64,000 nt of DNA from Corynebacterium falsenii. GTDB taxonomy: Bacteria > Actinomycetota > Actinomycetes > Mycobacteriales > Mycobacteriaceae. The position numbers and the translations under genes are program-made. This document shows positions 40,637-49,681 of the stretch, in pieces. Position 1 is the stretch's first letter. Every line of letters starts with the position of its first letter. The notes under the pieces were generated by a model. It was not told where the DNA came from. It did no database searches and saw nothing but the letters and a program-made list of their open reading frames with translations. The stretch is from contig JVKJ01000005.1 in assembly GCA_001054945.1 (NCBI GenBank), positions 1 to 64,000 on the forward strand, written 5' to 3'.

Positions 40637-41759
40637 CGTGTGTCCAGTCGCGTACGGTTCCAATCAACTCCTCAATAATGTCTTCCAGGGTCACGATGCC
40701 CATAACCTGACCGTTGTTGAGGACGGTGGCGACGTGAGAGGAATTCTTCCGCATCTTGCGCATCGCGATGTCGAAGGAATCCGTGTAGTCGACCGTGATC
40801 ATGGGGCGGACATCTGCGGCATCCAACATGACCGGATCAGAATCTGTCGTGGCGGGAATGGAGACTCGTGGGGCGTGGACCGGACGCGCACTGAAAATCT
40901 TCCGCTGGGACTTGTCTGTGCTGGCCGCGACCAGGTTGTCCAAAACGTCTTTCACATGGACGTAGCCCACCCACGTGCCGTCGGCATCGGCGACGGGGAA
41001 GCGGGAGTAGCCAGTTTCCACGACAGCCTGTTCCACGTCTGCGACGCTCGGGCCGTTGGATCCATAGTGAAGGCAGCGAACCTTATCTGAAGGGATGAGC
41101 ACCTCGTGCATCGCGCGACGGGAAGAGCTTAGTGCCTTGGACAGGCGGCTTGCCTCATCGGGGGCGATGAGGCCCTCGGACCTGGATTCGGCGATCATGG
41201 ACGCCAACTCAGAGGGCGACACTGTCGAGTCGAGTTCGTCCTTTTGCTCGACACCCAGCAGGGACAGCGTGACGCGGGCAATCCAGTTCAGAGCCACCAT
41301 GATTGGGTGAGTCAGCTTAACGAACAACAGGTGCACGCCCACGAGCCGCGTGGCGACGGATTCCGGGCCCGCGAGTGCAATATTCTTGGGCACCATTTCG
41401 CCCAGAATGATGTGTAAGACGGTCACGATGAGCAACGCAATGGCGAAGGAAATGGGGTGCAGCAGATGTGGAGGGAGACCCAGTGCGTCAAAAGGCACCT
41501 CGATCAAGTGGGCAATGGCGGGCTCGCCCACTTTGCCCAGCACAACAGAGGCCAAGGTGATGCCGAACTGAGCACCAGCCAACATGATGGTGAGGTGCTC
41601 GGTTGCGTACCTCACTTTCGCAGCACGCCGATTGCCGTTGGCAATCATATTTTCCAGCCGGTCACGGCGGGACGAGATGAGAGCGAACTCCACGCTGACG
41701 AAGAACGCATTTACACCGACAAGAACGAAGGCGAGCACGATGGCCCAGATGGGGGACAT
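40629..41759 (-). CDS. CNNM/CorC-type membrane protein (DUF21 and CBS), first paralogue
   Basis: A 376-aa protein with a DUF21 transmembrane domain (AIVLAFVLVGVNAFFVSVEF, LTIMLAGAQFGITLASVVLG) and a CBS pair (VRCLHYGSNGPSVADVEQAV to VTLEDIIEELIG) but no separate CorC C-terminal domain. Such proteins are proposed Mg/Co transporters or regulators. ATG 41759 was chosen because GAGGTGAT, an eight-base match to the anti-SD, lies 8 bases upstream; a GTG at 41768 overlaps the stop of the preceding gene. Paralogue of the gene upstream. Confidence 0.85.
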   Translation of the reverse strand: MSPIWAIVLAFVLVGVNAFFVSVEFALISSRRDRLENMIANGNRRAAKVRYATEHLTIMLAGAQFGITLASVVLGKVGEPAIAHLIEVPFDALGLPPHLLHPISFAIALLIVTVLHIILGEMVPKNIALAGPESVATRLVGVHLLFVKLTHPIMVALNWIARVTLSLLGVEQKDELDSTVSPSELASMIAESRSEGLIAPDEASRLSKALSSSRRAMHEVLIPSDKVRCLHYGSNGPSVADVEQAVVETGYSRFPVADADGTWVGYVHVKDVLDNLVAASTDKSQRKIFSARPVHAPRVSIPATTDSDPVMLDAADVRPMITVDYTDSFDIAMRKMRKNSSHVATVLNNGQVMGIVTLEDIIEELIGTVRDWTHDD

Positions 41760-41764
41760 GCCAA

Positions 41765-43126
41765 TCACCTCGAATCTTCCGGTTGCAGCTGGACTCTATC
41801 TACTCGCCTGTTATCCATCGCCAGGACTGTGGCGACCCAGTGGAAACTCATACCCGATTCGAAGGAGTCTCGGGTCTCCCTTTCCGAATGCGGCAACGTC
41901 ACTACGTCGCCCACCTTTGGAATGCGGCCCAGCGTGTCCATGACCAACCCGCCCAGGGTTTCATAGGGACCTTCCGGTGCGGTGTAGCCCACTTGGTCAA
42001 ATAATTCGTCGGTGCGGGCGAGGCCGCTAATCTCCCAGATTCGCCCGGTACGGCGGAACTCGGCATCCTCTGCAGCGTTGTCATGTTCGTCCCAGACCTC
42101 GCCGACAATTTCCTCGACCACGTCTTCGATAGTCACGATGCCGGCGGTACCGCCGTATTCGTCGGCCACCAGCACCAACTGGGATCCTGCACTGCGCACT
42201 CTGTTGAGCACCGTGTCGCCGTTCAGAGACGCGGGCACGACGGGGACTGGCTTCGCCATCGAACGCAGGGTGGTTGTTGAGCGCTCGGCAGCTGGGATGC
42301 CGAAGGCGTCCTTGACATGGACCACCCCTAAGGTGTCATCCAAGTCTCCATGGGTCACCGGGAAGCGAGAATGTCCGGTGTCAAGGGCACGCCGCAGCAG
42401 GTCGAGGGCCGTATCGTCGGCGTCCAAACTCTCCACCGTGGACCGGGGCGTCATTAAATCCTCCGCGGAGGTGTCACCGAACTTCAGTGAGCGATCCAGA
42501 ATCCGTGCCTTGGCTTGGGAGAATCCTCCATCACCCGTGGAATTTCGCACGAGCGCGGAAAGCTCCTTGGGGGAGCGAGCAGAGGCGAGCTCGTCAGCAG
42601 GCTCGATGCCCAGTTTCCGGACGATGACATTGGACAGGCCATTCAGTGCTGAGATGAACCACCTCAGGGCGGAATTGAACGTCCAGACCGTGGGGACGGT
42701 CAAGCGAGCAGCCTTGAGCGGTTCCGCAATAGCGAGATTTTTAGGCACGAGCTCGCCGAAGATCATGGAGAGTGCGGTGGCGATCACCAGGGACAGAATC
42801 AGTGCGATGGCCGACGATGCCGTCGGGGGCAATCCGCATAATTCCAGAAGCGGTCGCAAGAATTTTGCGAGGATCGGCTCGGCCAAATAGCCGGTGGCCA
42901 GTGTGGTGATGGTGATGCCAAGCTGTGCGCCGGACAGGACGAAACTCAAGTTGCCGTGTGCGCGGCGCACGAGCTTTGCAGTTGAATCACCCTGGCGCTG
43001 AACATGTGCCTCGACGGTGGAGCGCTCCATGCCAGTCATGGCGAACTCCACCGCCACGAAGAGGCCCGTTCCGGCCGTCAATGCGATGAAGCCCAGTAGG
43101 CCCAGCACGCTGAGCAAAATGTCCAT
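41765..43126 (-). CDS. CNNM/CorC-type membrane protein (DUF21, CBS, CorC_HlyC), second paralogue
   Basis: A 453-aa protein with DUF21 (LLGFIALTAGTGLFVAVEFA, LSFVLSGAQLGITITTLATG), two CBS domains (DLMTPRSTVESLDADDTALD ... VTIEDVVEEIVGEVWDEHDN) and a C-terminal transporter-associated domain (IWEISGLARTDELFDQVGYT). It is the longer of two adjacent paralogues, a common tandem pair in actinobacteria. It starts 9 bases after the helicase, in the gnd operon. Confidence 0.87.
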   Translation of the reverse strand: MDILLSVLGLLGFIALTAGTGLFVAVEFAMTGMERSTVEAHVQRQGDSTAKLVRRAHGNLSFVLSGAQLGITITTLATGYLAEPILAKFLRPLLELCGLPPTASSAIALILSLVIATALSMIFGELVPKNLAIAEPLKAARLTVPTVWTFNSALRWFISALNGLSNVIVRKLGIEPADELASARSPKELSALVRNSTGDGGFSQAKARILDRSLKFGDTSAEDLMTPRSTVESLDADDTALDLLRRALDTGHSRFPVTHGDLDDTLGVVHVKDAFGIPAAERSTTTLRSMAKPVPVVPASLNGDTVLNRVRSAGSQLVLVADEYGGTAGIVTIEDVVEEIVGEVWDEHDNAAEDAEFRRTGRIWEISGLARTDELFDQVGYTAPEGPYETLGGLVMDTLGRIPKVGDVVTLPHSERETRDSFESGMSFHWVATVLAMDNRRVDRVQLQPEDSR

Positions 43127-43135
43127 GGGGTTAGC

Positions 43136-44452
43136 CTACCGCCGCCGTTTTCCGCGCTGATTGCGTGACTCACCCGCGCGCTGTCCGCGGTGTGACTTGT
43201 TCGCACTGCGTTGCTGAGCAGGTCGCGACCGGTTCTCTGGGGACGTTCGCCCGCCCGGAGCGACCACGTCCACCGCTTTGTGGATGTCCATCCGCTGCGG
43301 TCGCACTCCGGCCTTGGCCATCAGCTTCTCCACGTCGGGGAGCTGATCCTCGAAAGCGAGGGTCAGCACAGTACCCGAGGCCCCCGCGCGCGCGGTACGG
43401 CCGGCCCGGTGGGTGTAGGCCTTATGCTCTGCCGGCGGATCGATGTGAACCACCAGGTCCAAGCCGGGAATATCGATTCCGCGGGCGGCGATATCCGTGG
43501 CGACCAGAACAGTGGCTTTGCCCGACGAGAAATCCGCAATGGCAGCGGTGCGAGCATTTTGGCCCTTGTCGCCGTGCAGGCCTACCGCGGGAAGCCCTGT
43601 CTTCTGAAGGCGTTGCACAATGCGATTCACCCCGTGCTTCGTTCGCATGAACATGATGCTCCGGGTCGAGCCCTGGGCGATCGCGCGAATAGCGGGCCAG
43701 CGTTGCTCGCGTTCAGTCATCACCGCCAACAGATGCGTGATGTCCGGAGCAGTGCTGGTCCGAGAGCGATGGCCACTCGCGGTGGGCGTGGCAGCTGCCT
43801 CGCTAGTGGAATGCACGATCGGGTCGTTCATGTATCTGTCAATGAGGACCTGGACATCGCCATCCAGTGTGGCGGAGAAAAATAGGTGCTGAGCCTGTTT
43901 TGGGGTGGCGTCCAGAATCGATGTGACCTGGGGGAGAAAACCTAGGTCAGCGAGGTGATCGGCCTCGTCCACGGCGGCGACCCGAACATCCTGCAGCCCG
44001 AGTTCCCCCTGGCGCATGAGGTCCTGGGTGCGCCCCGGCGTGGCGACCAGAATGTCAACCCCACGGGACAGTGCCGTGATGTGTCGGGAGATCTTCACCC
44101 CACCAACGACCTCCATCACCCGCTGGCCCATGGTGGCTGCGAGGGGTTCCAGCCTCTCGCGCACCTGGACCGCAAGTTCACGAGTGGGCACCAAGATGAT
44201 GGCCCTCGGACGGCCAGGCTTCGAGGCGCCGCGGGACAGGGCGGAGATGATTGGTAGGCCGAAAGTGAGCGTCTTGCCTGACCCCGTCGGCCCTTTGCCC
44301 AGAATATCGGCGCCGCGCAGTGCATCGGGGATCGCTGCTGCCTGGATCGGGAACGGGGTTTCGATCCCTTGGCGCTTCAGCTCATGGACGACGGGGACCG
44401 GCAGGTCGAATGACGAAAACTTCAGGTGTGCGCTGCGCTGCTCGGAGGGCAC
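43136..44452 (-). CDS. DEAD-box ATP-dependent RNA helicase
   Basis: A 438-aa helicase with Q motif (ETPFPIQAAAIPDALRG), GKGPTGSGKTLTFGLPII (motif I), VPTRELAVQV (Ia), AAVDEADHLADLGFLPQV (DEAD, motif II), FFSATLDGDV (SAT, III), VATDIAARGIDIPGLD (V) and HRAGRTARAGASG (VI). The C-terminus is basic and Arg/Ser/Gly rich (GQRAGESRNQRGKRRR), fit for RNA. GTG start directly abuts the gnd stop. It works probably on rRNA or mRNA structure. Confidence 0.92.
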   Translation of the reverse strand: MPSEQRSAHLKFSSFDLPVPVVHELKRQGIETPFPIQAAAIPDALRGADILGKGPTGSGKTLTFGLPIISALSRGASKPGRPRAIILVPTRELAVQVRERLEPLAATMGQRVMEVVGGVKISRHITALSRGVDILVATPGRTQDLMRQGELGLQDVRVAAVDEADHLADLGFLPQVTSILDATPKQAQHLFFSATLDGDVQVLIDRYMNDPIVHSTSEAAATPTASGHRSRTSTAPDITHLLAVMTEREQRWPAIRAIAQGSTRSIMFMRTKHGVNRIVQRLQKTGLPAVGLHGDKGQNARTAAIADFSSGKATVLVATDIAARGIDIPGLDLVVHIDPPAEHKAYTHRAGRTARAGASGTVLTLAFEDQLPDVEKLMAKAGVRPQRMDIHKAVDVVAPGGRTSPENRSRPAQQRSANKSHRGQRAGESRNQRGKRRR

Positions 44453-45952
44453 TTAAGCTTCAACCTCACTGCGATCTCCAGACCACAGTGTGTGGAAGGC
44501 GCCTTCCTTATCGATGCGACCGTATGTGTGAGCACCGAAGTAATCACGCTGGCCCTGCACGAGCGCGGCGGGCAGCCGTTCCGCGCGCAGGGAATCGTAA
44601 TAGGAAAGGCTGGAAGCAAAGACTGGGGCAGGAAGGCCCTGCTGGGTTGCAGCAACCACCACGCGACGCCAGGAACCGATCAAGCCATCCAGCTCACCGA
44701 GGAAATATGGATCGAGCAGCAAGCTCTCCAGCTCTGGGCTGTTCTGGTAGGCATCGACGATGCGATTCAGGAACTTGGCACGAATGATGCAGCCGCCGCG
44801 CCAAATGGTGGCCATATCCTTCGGATCCAGGTTCCAGTCATACTCCTTCGACCCGGCCTGGATTTCGTCGAAGCCCTGCGCGTAGGCCACCATCTTGGAG
44901 GCATAGAGTGCCCGGCGCACGTCTTCGATGAAGGTTTCCCGGTCGGCCTCGGAAATTGCAGGCGACACGTCGCCGGAAGGCAACTTGCCCTGCGCTGCGC
45001 TGCGCAGCCCCAGCGAGGAGGACAGGGCGCGGGCGAATACGGCCTCCCCAATCCCTGTCGTAGGAATGCCCAGGTCCAGGGCTGCCTTGACAGTCCAGCG
45101 GCCCGTGCCCTTTTGGCCTGCTGCGTCCACGATGAGATCCACCAGCGGCTTCCCGGTTTCCGCATCCACCTGCGCGAGCACCTCTGCGGTGATCTCCACC
45201 AGGTAGCTGTTCAAGTCACCTTGATTCCACTCTCGGAACACCTCAGCGATCTCGGCGGGAGACATGCCCGCGGAGTAGCGCAGCAGGTGGTAAGCCTCGC
45301 CGATGACCTGCATGTCCGCGTATTCGATGCCGTTGTGCACCATCTTCACGAAGTGACCAGCGCCGTTAGGCCCGATGTGTGTGCAGCACGGGGTGCCATC
45401 GACCTTCGCTGAGATAGATTCGAGCAGCGGCCCCAGTGATTCATAGGACTCGGCGGGTCCACCCGGCATGATCGAAGGCCCGTTAAGCGCACCTTCCTCG
45501 CCGCCGGAAATACCCGCACCGACGAAGTGCAGTCCCTTCGCTCGCACGGCTGCCTCACGGCGAATCGTGTCCGTGTACAGGGCATTTCCGCCATCGATGA
45601 TGATGTCGCCCTCATCCATCGCGTCGACCAGTTGGTCGATGACAGCGTCCGTGGCCTTGCCGGCCTGCACCATAATCAGCGCGCGTCGCGGCCGCTCCAA
45701 AGAGGCCACGAAATCTTCTATCGTCTCCGATGGGACGAAGGAGCCCGAGTCGCCGAAGGCGTCCATGAAGTGCTCTGTCTTCGCAAAGGTGCGGTTGAAG
45801 ACCGCGACCGTGTGCCCGTGGTTCGCGAAGTTTCGCGCGATGTTGGAGCCCATCACAGCCAGACCGATCACGCCGATCTGAGCAGAGCCCGCGCGGGATG
45901 GAAGGTCAGTACGTGTAGAGGAAGGTGAAGAATCTTCGGCGGGGTTAGTCAT
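44453..45952 (-). CDS. gnd: 6-phosphogluconate dehydrogenase, decarboxylating
   Basis: A 499-aa enzyme of the oxidative pentose phosphate pathway giving ribulose 5-phosphate, CO2 and NADPH. The Rossmann start IGVIGLAVMGSNIARNFANH, NGPSIMPGGPAESYESLGPL and the catalytic Lys region GAGHFVKMVHNGIEYADMQ are clear, and the C-terminal helical domain is complete. ATG 45952 gives about 25 disordered N-terminal residues beyond the core; a longer frame at 46021 is not needed. First gene of a five-gene run on the minus strand. Confidence 0.95.
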   Translation of the reverse strand: MTNPAEDSSPSSTRTDLPSRAGSAQIGVIGLAVMGSNIARNFANHGHTVAVFNRTFAKTEHFMDAFGDSGSFVPSETIEDFVASLERPRRALIMVQAGKATDAVIDQLVDAMDEGDIIIDGGNALYTDTIRREAAVRAKGLHFVGAGISGGEEGALNGPSIMPGGPAESYESLGPLLESISAKVDGTPCCTHIGPNGAGHFVKMVHNGIEYADMQVIGEAYHLLRYSAGMSPAEIAEVFREWNQGDLNSYLVEITAEVLAQVDAETGKPLVDLIVDAAGQKGTGRWTVKAALDLGIPTTGIGEAVFARALSSSLGLRSAAQGKLPSGDVSPAISEADRETFIEDVRRALYASKMVAYAQGFDEIQAGSKEYDWNLDPKDMATIWRGGCIIRAKFLNRIVDAYQNSPELESLLLDPYFLGELDGLIGSWRRVVVAATQQGLPAPVFASSLSYYDSLRAERLPAALVQGQRDYFGAHTYGRIDKEGAFHTLWSGDRSEVEA

Positions 45953-46170
45953 GGTTCTTGATTCTACCTTTCCAATCCGCCGAATTTTTCTCGACGCCAC
46001 ACAGAACTTGAATCTGGCCAACCATGACAGCGTGGTTGCCTGACGGCGTAATTGCTCCGACGCATCCTCCGAGAATTTGGTCTTCTCACAGAATCTCCAA
46101 CCGCGCGTGGCCAGCCAGATAGTCTAGGGAGCAATCTACGGACAGCAAGATCGACGGAAAGAGTGCAATC

Positions 46171-46659
46171 GTGGCGAGAGCTAGTGCGATGGAAGAGTTC
46201 AATGACCTGGCACAACGTGCGTCAACTCAAGAACTTACCCCGGCCGAGGTAGCAAAAATCAACCACTTCACGTCCTCATTTAGGAACCTGGATCGGCTGC
46301 TTGGCGTCTCCTTCCGGACAGCCGGCCCCCAGGGCGTGACCTTAGAACTAAACGTAACCACTGACCACATTCAACCTTTCGGGGTCACGAATGGGGGAGT
46401 GTACGCAAGCCTGGGGGAGACGGCGGCATCTATGGCGGGATATTTGGCCGCGGGAGCGGGACCGCTGGTCATGGGCACAAACAACAACACTGACTTCCTG
46501 CGGCCCTCGAAGCCAGGGGACGTGATCGTCTCGACGGCTGTCCCGGTGCACCTGGGGCGGACTAGTCAGCTGTGGCGCGTGGAACACGTCAACGAGGAAA
46601 ACGGAAAAACGCTCGCGATCACGACCTTGAAAACAACGGTCATGCCTCGCGAGCGTTAG
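46171..46659 (+). CDS. Hotdog-fold thioesterase (PaaI family)
   Basis: A 162-aa single hotdog domain. The characteristic segment FGVTNGGVYASLGETAASMA has NGG in place of the usual HGG, with the catalytic acidic residue as Glu, followed by VMGTNNNTDFLRPSKPGDVI. Acyl-CoA substrate unknown. GTG 46171 has GGAAAGAG upstream. Divergent from gnd, between gnd and ndh as in C. glutamicum. Confidence 0.82.
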   Translation: MARASAMEEFNDLAQRASTQELTPAEVAKINHFTSSFRNLDRLLGVSFRTAGPQGVTLELNVTTDHIQPFGVTNGGVYASLGETAASMAGYLAAGAGPLVMGTNNNTDFLRPSKPGDVIVSTAVPVHLGRTSQLWRVEHVNEENGKTLAITTLKTTVMPRER

Positions 46660-46717
46660 GGACCTGGATTCATCCGACAAGTAGCCGGCGGGATCGGTCC
46701 ATGGGGCGGAACCCGAA

Positions 46718-48148
46718 CTAGTCGGAGACGGCGCGGGTGTCGCGTCCCTCACCGAAGCGGAGGTTATCCCGCACCTCGATGGAGCGAATGCCTTCCTTAT
46801 CCTCAAGGTCGCGCAGCTTGCGCAGGGCGTTCCTCGCGTGAAGCTGCTGGCGGGTCGCAACGAGCTGCCAGCGGCGGCGAGACACAGAATTGAGGCCCCA
46901 GCTGAACGCGGCGACCAGGCGGTTGCGGAAGCCCACCATGTACAACAGGTGCAGCAGCAGCCACATGATCCAGCCGGTAAAGCCAGTGACCTCTGCCTTA
47001 TTCATCTTCACCACGGCATTGAAGCGGGAGACGATGGCCATGGAACCCTTGTCGAAGTAATTGAAGGGAGCGCGGGCCTCGGCGGAGGTGCCATTCTGCA
47101 CCTCATCGATGATCGTCCGTGCCGCATACTGGCCACCCTGCATTGCCACCTGGGCGACGCCTGGGAGGCCGTCGAGGGCGATCATGTCGCCAACCACGAA
47201 GACGTTGTCGTACTTGCCCACAGACAGGTCGGGGTTGACCTTCACCCGTCCAGCACGGTCCGTTTCCACGCCCGCCTGCTCGGCGATGTGCTTACCCAGC
47301 GGGGAGGCGGCCACGCCAGCCGACCAGATCTTGGCATACGAGGGGATGAAGTGTTCTTCGTTGGTCTTCATGTCCTTGTAGGTCACGCCCTCGCGGGTCA
47401 CGTTGGTGACCAGTGAGTTCAGCACGACCTCCACACCCAGCTGCTCCAGGCGCTGCGCGGCCTTGCGCCCCAGACGCTTGCCGAACGGCATCAGGACCTG
47501 CGGGCCACCATCAACCAGCGTGATGCGTGCGGAATTCGTGTCGATCTCGCGGAACTCGTCCCGCAGAGTGCGGTGGGCCATTTCGGCCAGCTGCCCAGCA
47601 AGTTCCACACCAGTCGGGCCGCCACCGACCACCACGAAGTTCAACAGGCGGCGACGCTCTTCTGGGTCGTCCGTGATCTCGGCACGTTCGAAGGCGCCGG
47701 TGATGCGGGCGCGGATTTCCAGAGCATCGTCGACCGACTTCATGCCCGGCGCGAACTCAGCGAAGTGCTCATTGCCAAAGTAGGACTGCCCGGCGCCGGC
47801 TGCCATGATCAGGTGATCGTATTCGAGCACCTCGTCCTTGCCACCGAGGTCTGCCGTGACGTGCTGGGCATCCAGGTCGATGTTGCGAACCTCGCCCTTA
47901 ACCACGCGGACGTTGTCATCATCAGCGAGGATTTGGCGGATGGACGGTGCGATCTCGCCCTCGGAAAGGATGCCCGTAGCGACCTGATACAGCAGAGGCT
48001 GGAACAGGTGGTGGTTTGTGCGATCCACGATGGTGACTGCTACGTCCGAATCCTTGAACTTCTTCGCGGCGAAAAGACCTCCGAATCCGGCGCCCACGAT
48101 AACGACATGGTGGCGTCCGCTCTGAGGGCGGTATGGGGTTGCAGTCAT
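46718..48148 (-). CDS. ndh: NADH dehydrogenase, type II
   Basis: A 476-aa non-proton-pumping NADH:menaquinone oxidoreductase. FAD site VVIVGAGFGGLFAAKKFKDS, NADH site FVVVGGGPTGVELAGQLAEM, and the conserved NHHLFQPLLYQVATGILSEG are present. A membrane-contacting C-terminal segment (WIMWLLLHLLYMVGFRNRLV) agrees with Ndh attachment. This is usually the main NADH entry to respiration in corynebacteria. It diverges from the gene at 48380 with a 231-base control region. Confidence 0.95.
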   Translation of the reverse strand: MTATPYRPQSGRHHVVIVGAGFGGLFAAKKFKDSDVAVTIVDRTNHHLFQPLLYQVATGILSEGEIAPSIRQILADDDNVRVVKGEVRNIDLDAQHVTADLGGKDEVLEYDHLIMAAGAGQSYFGNEHFAEFAPGMKSVDDALEIRARITGAFERAEITDDPEERRRLLNFVVVGGGPTGVELAGQLAEMAHRTLRDEFREIDTNSARITLVDGGPQVLMPFGKRLGRKAAQRLEQLGVEVVLNSLVTNVTREGVTYKDMKTNEEHFIPSYAKIWSAGVAASPLGKHIAEQAGVETDRAGRVKVNPDLSVGKYDNVFVVGDMIALDGLPGVAQVAMQGGQYAARTIIDEVQNGTSAEARAPFNYFDKGSMAIVSRFNAVVKMNKAEVTGFTGWIMWLLLHLLYMVGFRNRLVAAFSWGLNSVSRRRWQLVATRQQLHARNALRKLRDLEDKEGIRSIEVRDNLRFGEGRDTRAVSD

Positions 48149-48379
48149 GTGGATGTTCTCCTAATTAACGTTTTGAGCTTGACTTCTGGAACGATCAGTC
48201 AACTACGACGCACGCCAGTCTAGTGCCATGTGACACATTCATCACGCCGCAGGGGGTGGACTGAACCCCGGTGCGACATTATTTGGATTTTCGTGGGTGA
48301 ATTCGGTGTTGCCTATGCAGAATAATGTGGCATTTCAAGTAACTTTGGGGGGACTGAGCAGAAAGGAGGCCGGCGTCCA
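48149..48379. promoter_or_regulatory. Divergent promoter region ndh / methyltransferase
   Basis: A 231-base region with no gene. The 16S-complementary AGAAAGGAGG at about 48360-48369 is the ribosome site for the + strand gene. A TGTGACA near 48230 is not followed at the right distance by TCACA, so I do not call a GlxR site. Promoters of both genes must lie here. Confidence 0.5.
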
Positions 48380-49681
48380 GTGGACTCTTCGCACGCTTCC
48401 TATGACCGGGTAACTACACAGCAAGTGGATGTGGAGCGCTGGCCAAATCTCCTGGAGCCTCCGCACGCTCGCTTTCAGTCGCTGCGCGCCCGCAAGTTCA
48501 CTGAAAGGTTAGAAAGGCTTCTGACGTCCCATGGCGTGGAGCTCGATACCTCCGCGGTGCCCAACCTGGTCATGAAAGACGGCGAGGTTATCGACCGCGC
48601 TACCGCTAACGGGTGGCTAGGCCTGGCCGAGGGTTACATGCTGGGTGAGTGGACTGCGGAGCCCTTGTCGCAGGTACTCGGCGTCCTTCTCAGCCAACCC
48701 CTGGAATCTCGGCAGATGGAAATTTTGGGGAAGTCTCGCAAAAACCACCATCAATTTGGTGATGTCCGACCGGGCGAGTTGCCGGTGGGGCTAGTCGAAC
48801 TCTTCGCGGGGGAAACCAGGGCCACGGGCGGAGCACTGTTTTCCTCTGGCGCGCGCACCACCGCCACTGAGGAGTTCAGCGATGGAAACGTCACATACCC
48901 AATGGACGTGACGTGGATGGGCGCGCCAGAGGAGGTCGATCGACGGGACCTAGATGACGCGCAGCGGCGTCGCATCAACGCAATGTTGGATGAGGCGAGC
49001 GTGGGACCCGGTGACAGGGTTCTGGAGATCCCCAGCTCTGGCGGCGAACTCGCCATTATGGCAGCTCGTCGTGGCGCCTCGGTCGACGTGCTCACCAGCG
49101 ATGAAGAGCACGCAGACGCAGTCGAAGCCCGCGCCATCGCCGAAGGGGTAGCTGGTGCCATTCACGTGGAGGTGATTTCCGGGCCAATCCCGTCTCCCCG
49201 CCAATGGGCCGGTCGTTACCAGGCCATTTTTTCCATCGAGCGGATGGAAACCTACGGCCGCGGAGGGCTCCGCCACTTCCTACGTGCCCTTGACCGGATG
49301 CTCGCTAAGGACGGCCTGGCCATCGTCCAGTCTCTCGTTGCTTCAGGCGATGCGGACGATCGCCAGCGCACCAATGATTCGCTCGATGTCATGCGGGCCT
49401 ACGTATGGCCTGCCCTCTACCTGTCATCGGTGGAGGAGGTGCGCCAGGCCACGGATAAGCACACGAAGATGCGCCTGCTCGCGCAGATCCACCTCGGTGA
49501 CCACTGGCTGGCCACCGTCCCGCTGTGGAGAGCCAACTTTCAAGCCCGAGATCGCCAAGCTGCGGCTGCTGGATTCGACCAGGTATATCGCCGTTTGTGG
49601 GAGTTCCAGTTCGCCCTCCACGAGGCGCTGCTCAGCGGCGGCCACGTCGATTGCGTGCAGTTCGTTTTCCGGCCGCGCTAG
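48380..49681 (+). CDS. Cyclopropane-fatty-acid synthase homologue with altered active site
   Basis: A 433-aa protein aligning by eye along the length of Cfa/mycolic acid methyltransferases: N-terminal domain (ATANGWLGLAEGYMLGEWTA), Rossmann core from about residue 200 and the typical end GGHVDCVQFVFRPR. However the SAM motif, normally DIGCGWGG, reads EIPSSGGE; the EH pair after it reads ET, and the later Tyr of the bicarbonate site appears as Trp. It may be catalytically changed or regulatory. It lies beside ndh like C. glutamicum ufaA. Strong SD, GTG start. Its 3' end overlaps the next gene by 50 bases. Confidence 0.8.
   Translation: MDSSHASYDRVTTQQVDVERWPNLLEPPHARFQSLRARKFTERLERLLTSHGVELDTSAVPNLVMKDGEVIDRATANGWLGLAEGYMLGEWTAEPLSQVLGVLLSQPLESRQMEILGKSRKNHHQFGDVRPGELPVGLVELFAGETRATGGALFSSGARTTATEEFSDGNVTYPMDVTWMGAPEEVDRRDLDDAQRRRINAMLDEASVGPGDRVLEIPSSGGELAIMAARRGASVDVLTSDEEHADAVEARAIAEGVAGAIHVEVISGPIPSPRQWAGRYQAIFSIERMETYGRGGLRHFLRALDRMLAKDGLAIVQSLVASGDADDRQRTNDSLDVMRAYVWPALYLSSVEEVRQATDKHTKMRLLAQIHLGDHWLATVPLWRANFQARDRQAAAAGFDQVYRRLWEFQFALHEALLSGGHVDCVQFVFRPR

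Noticed and set aside
48225..48250. GlxR-like site upstream of ndh (TGTGACACATTCATCACG)
   Set aside because: The spacing between TGTGA and TCAC is not six bases.
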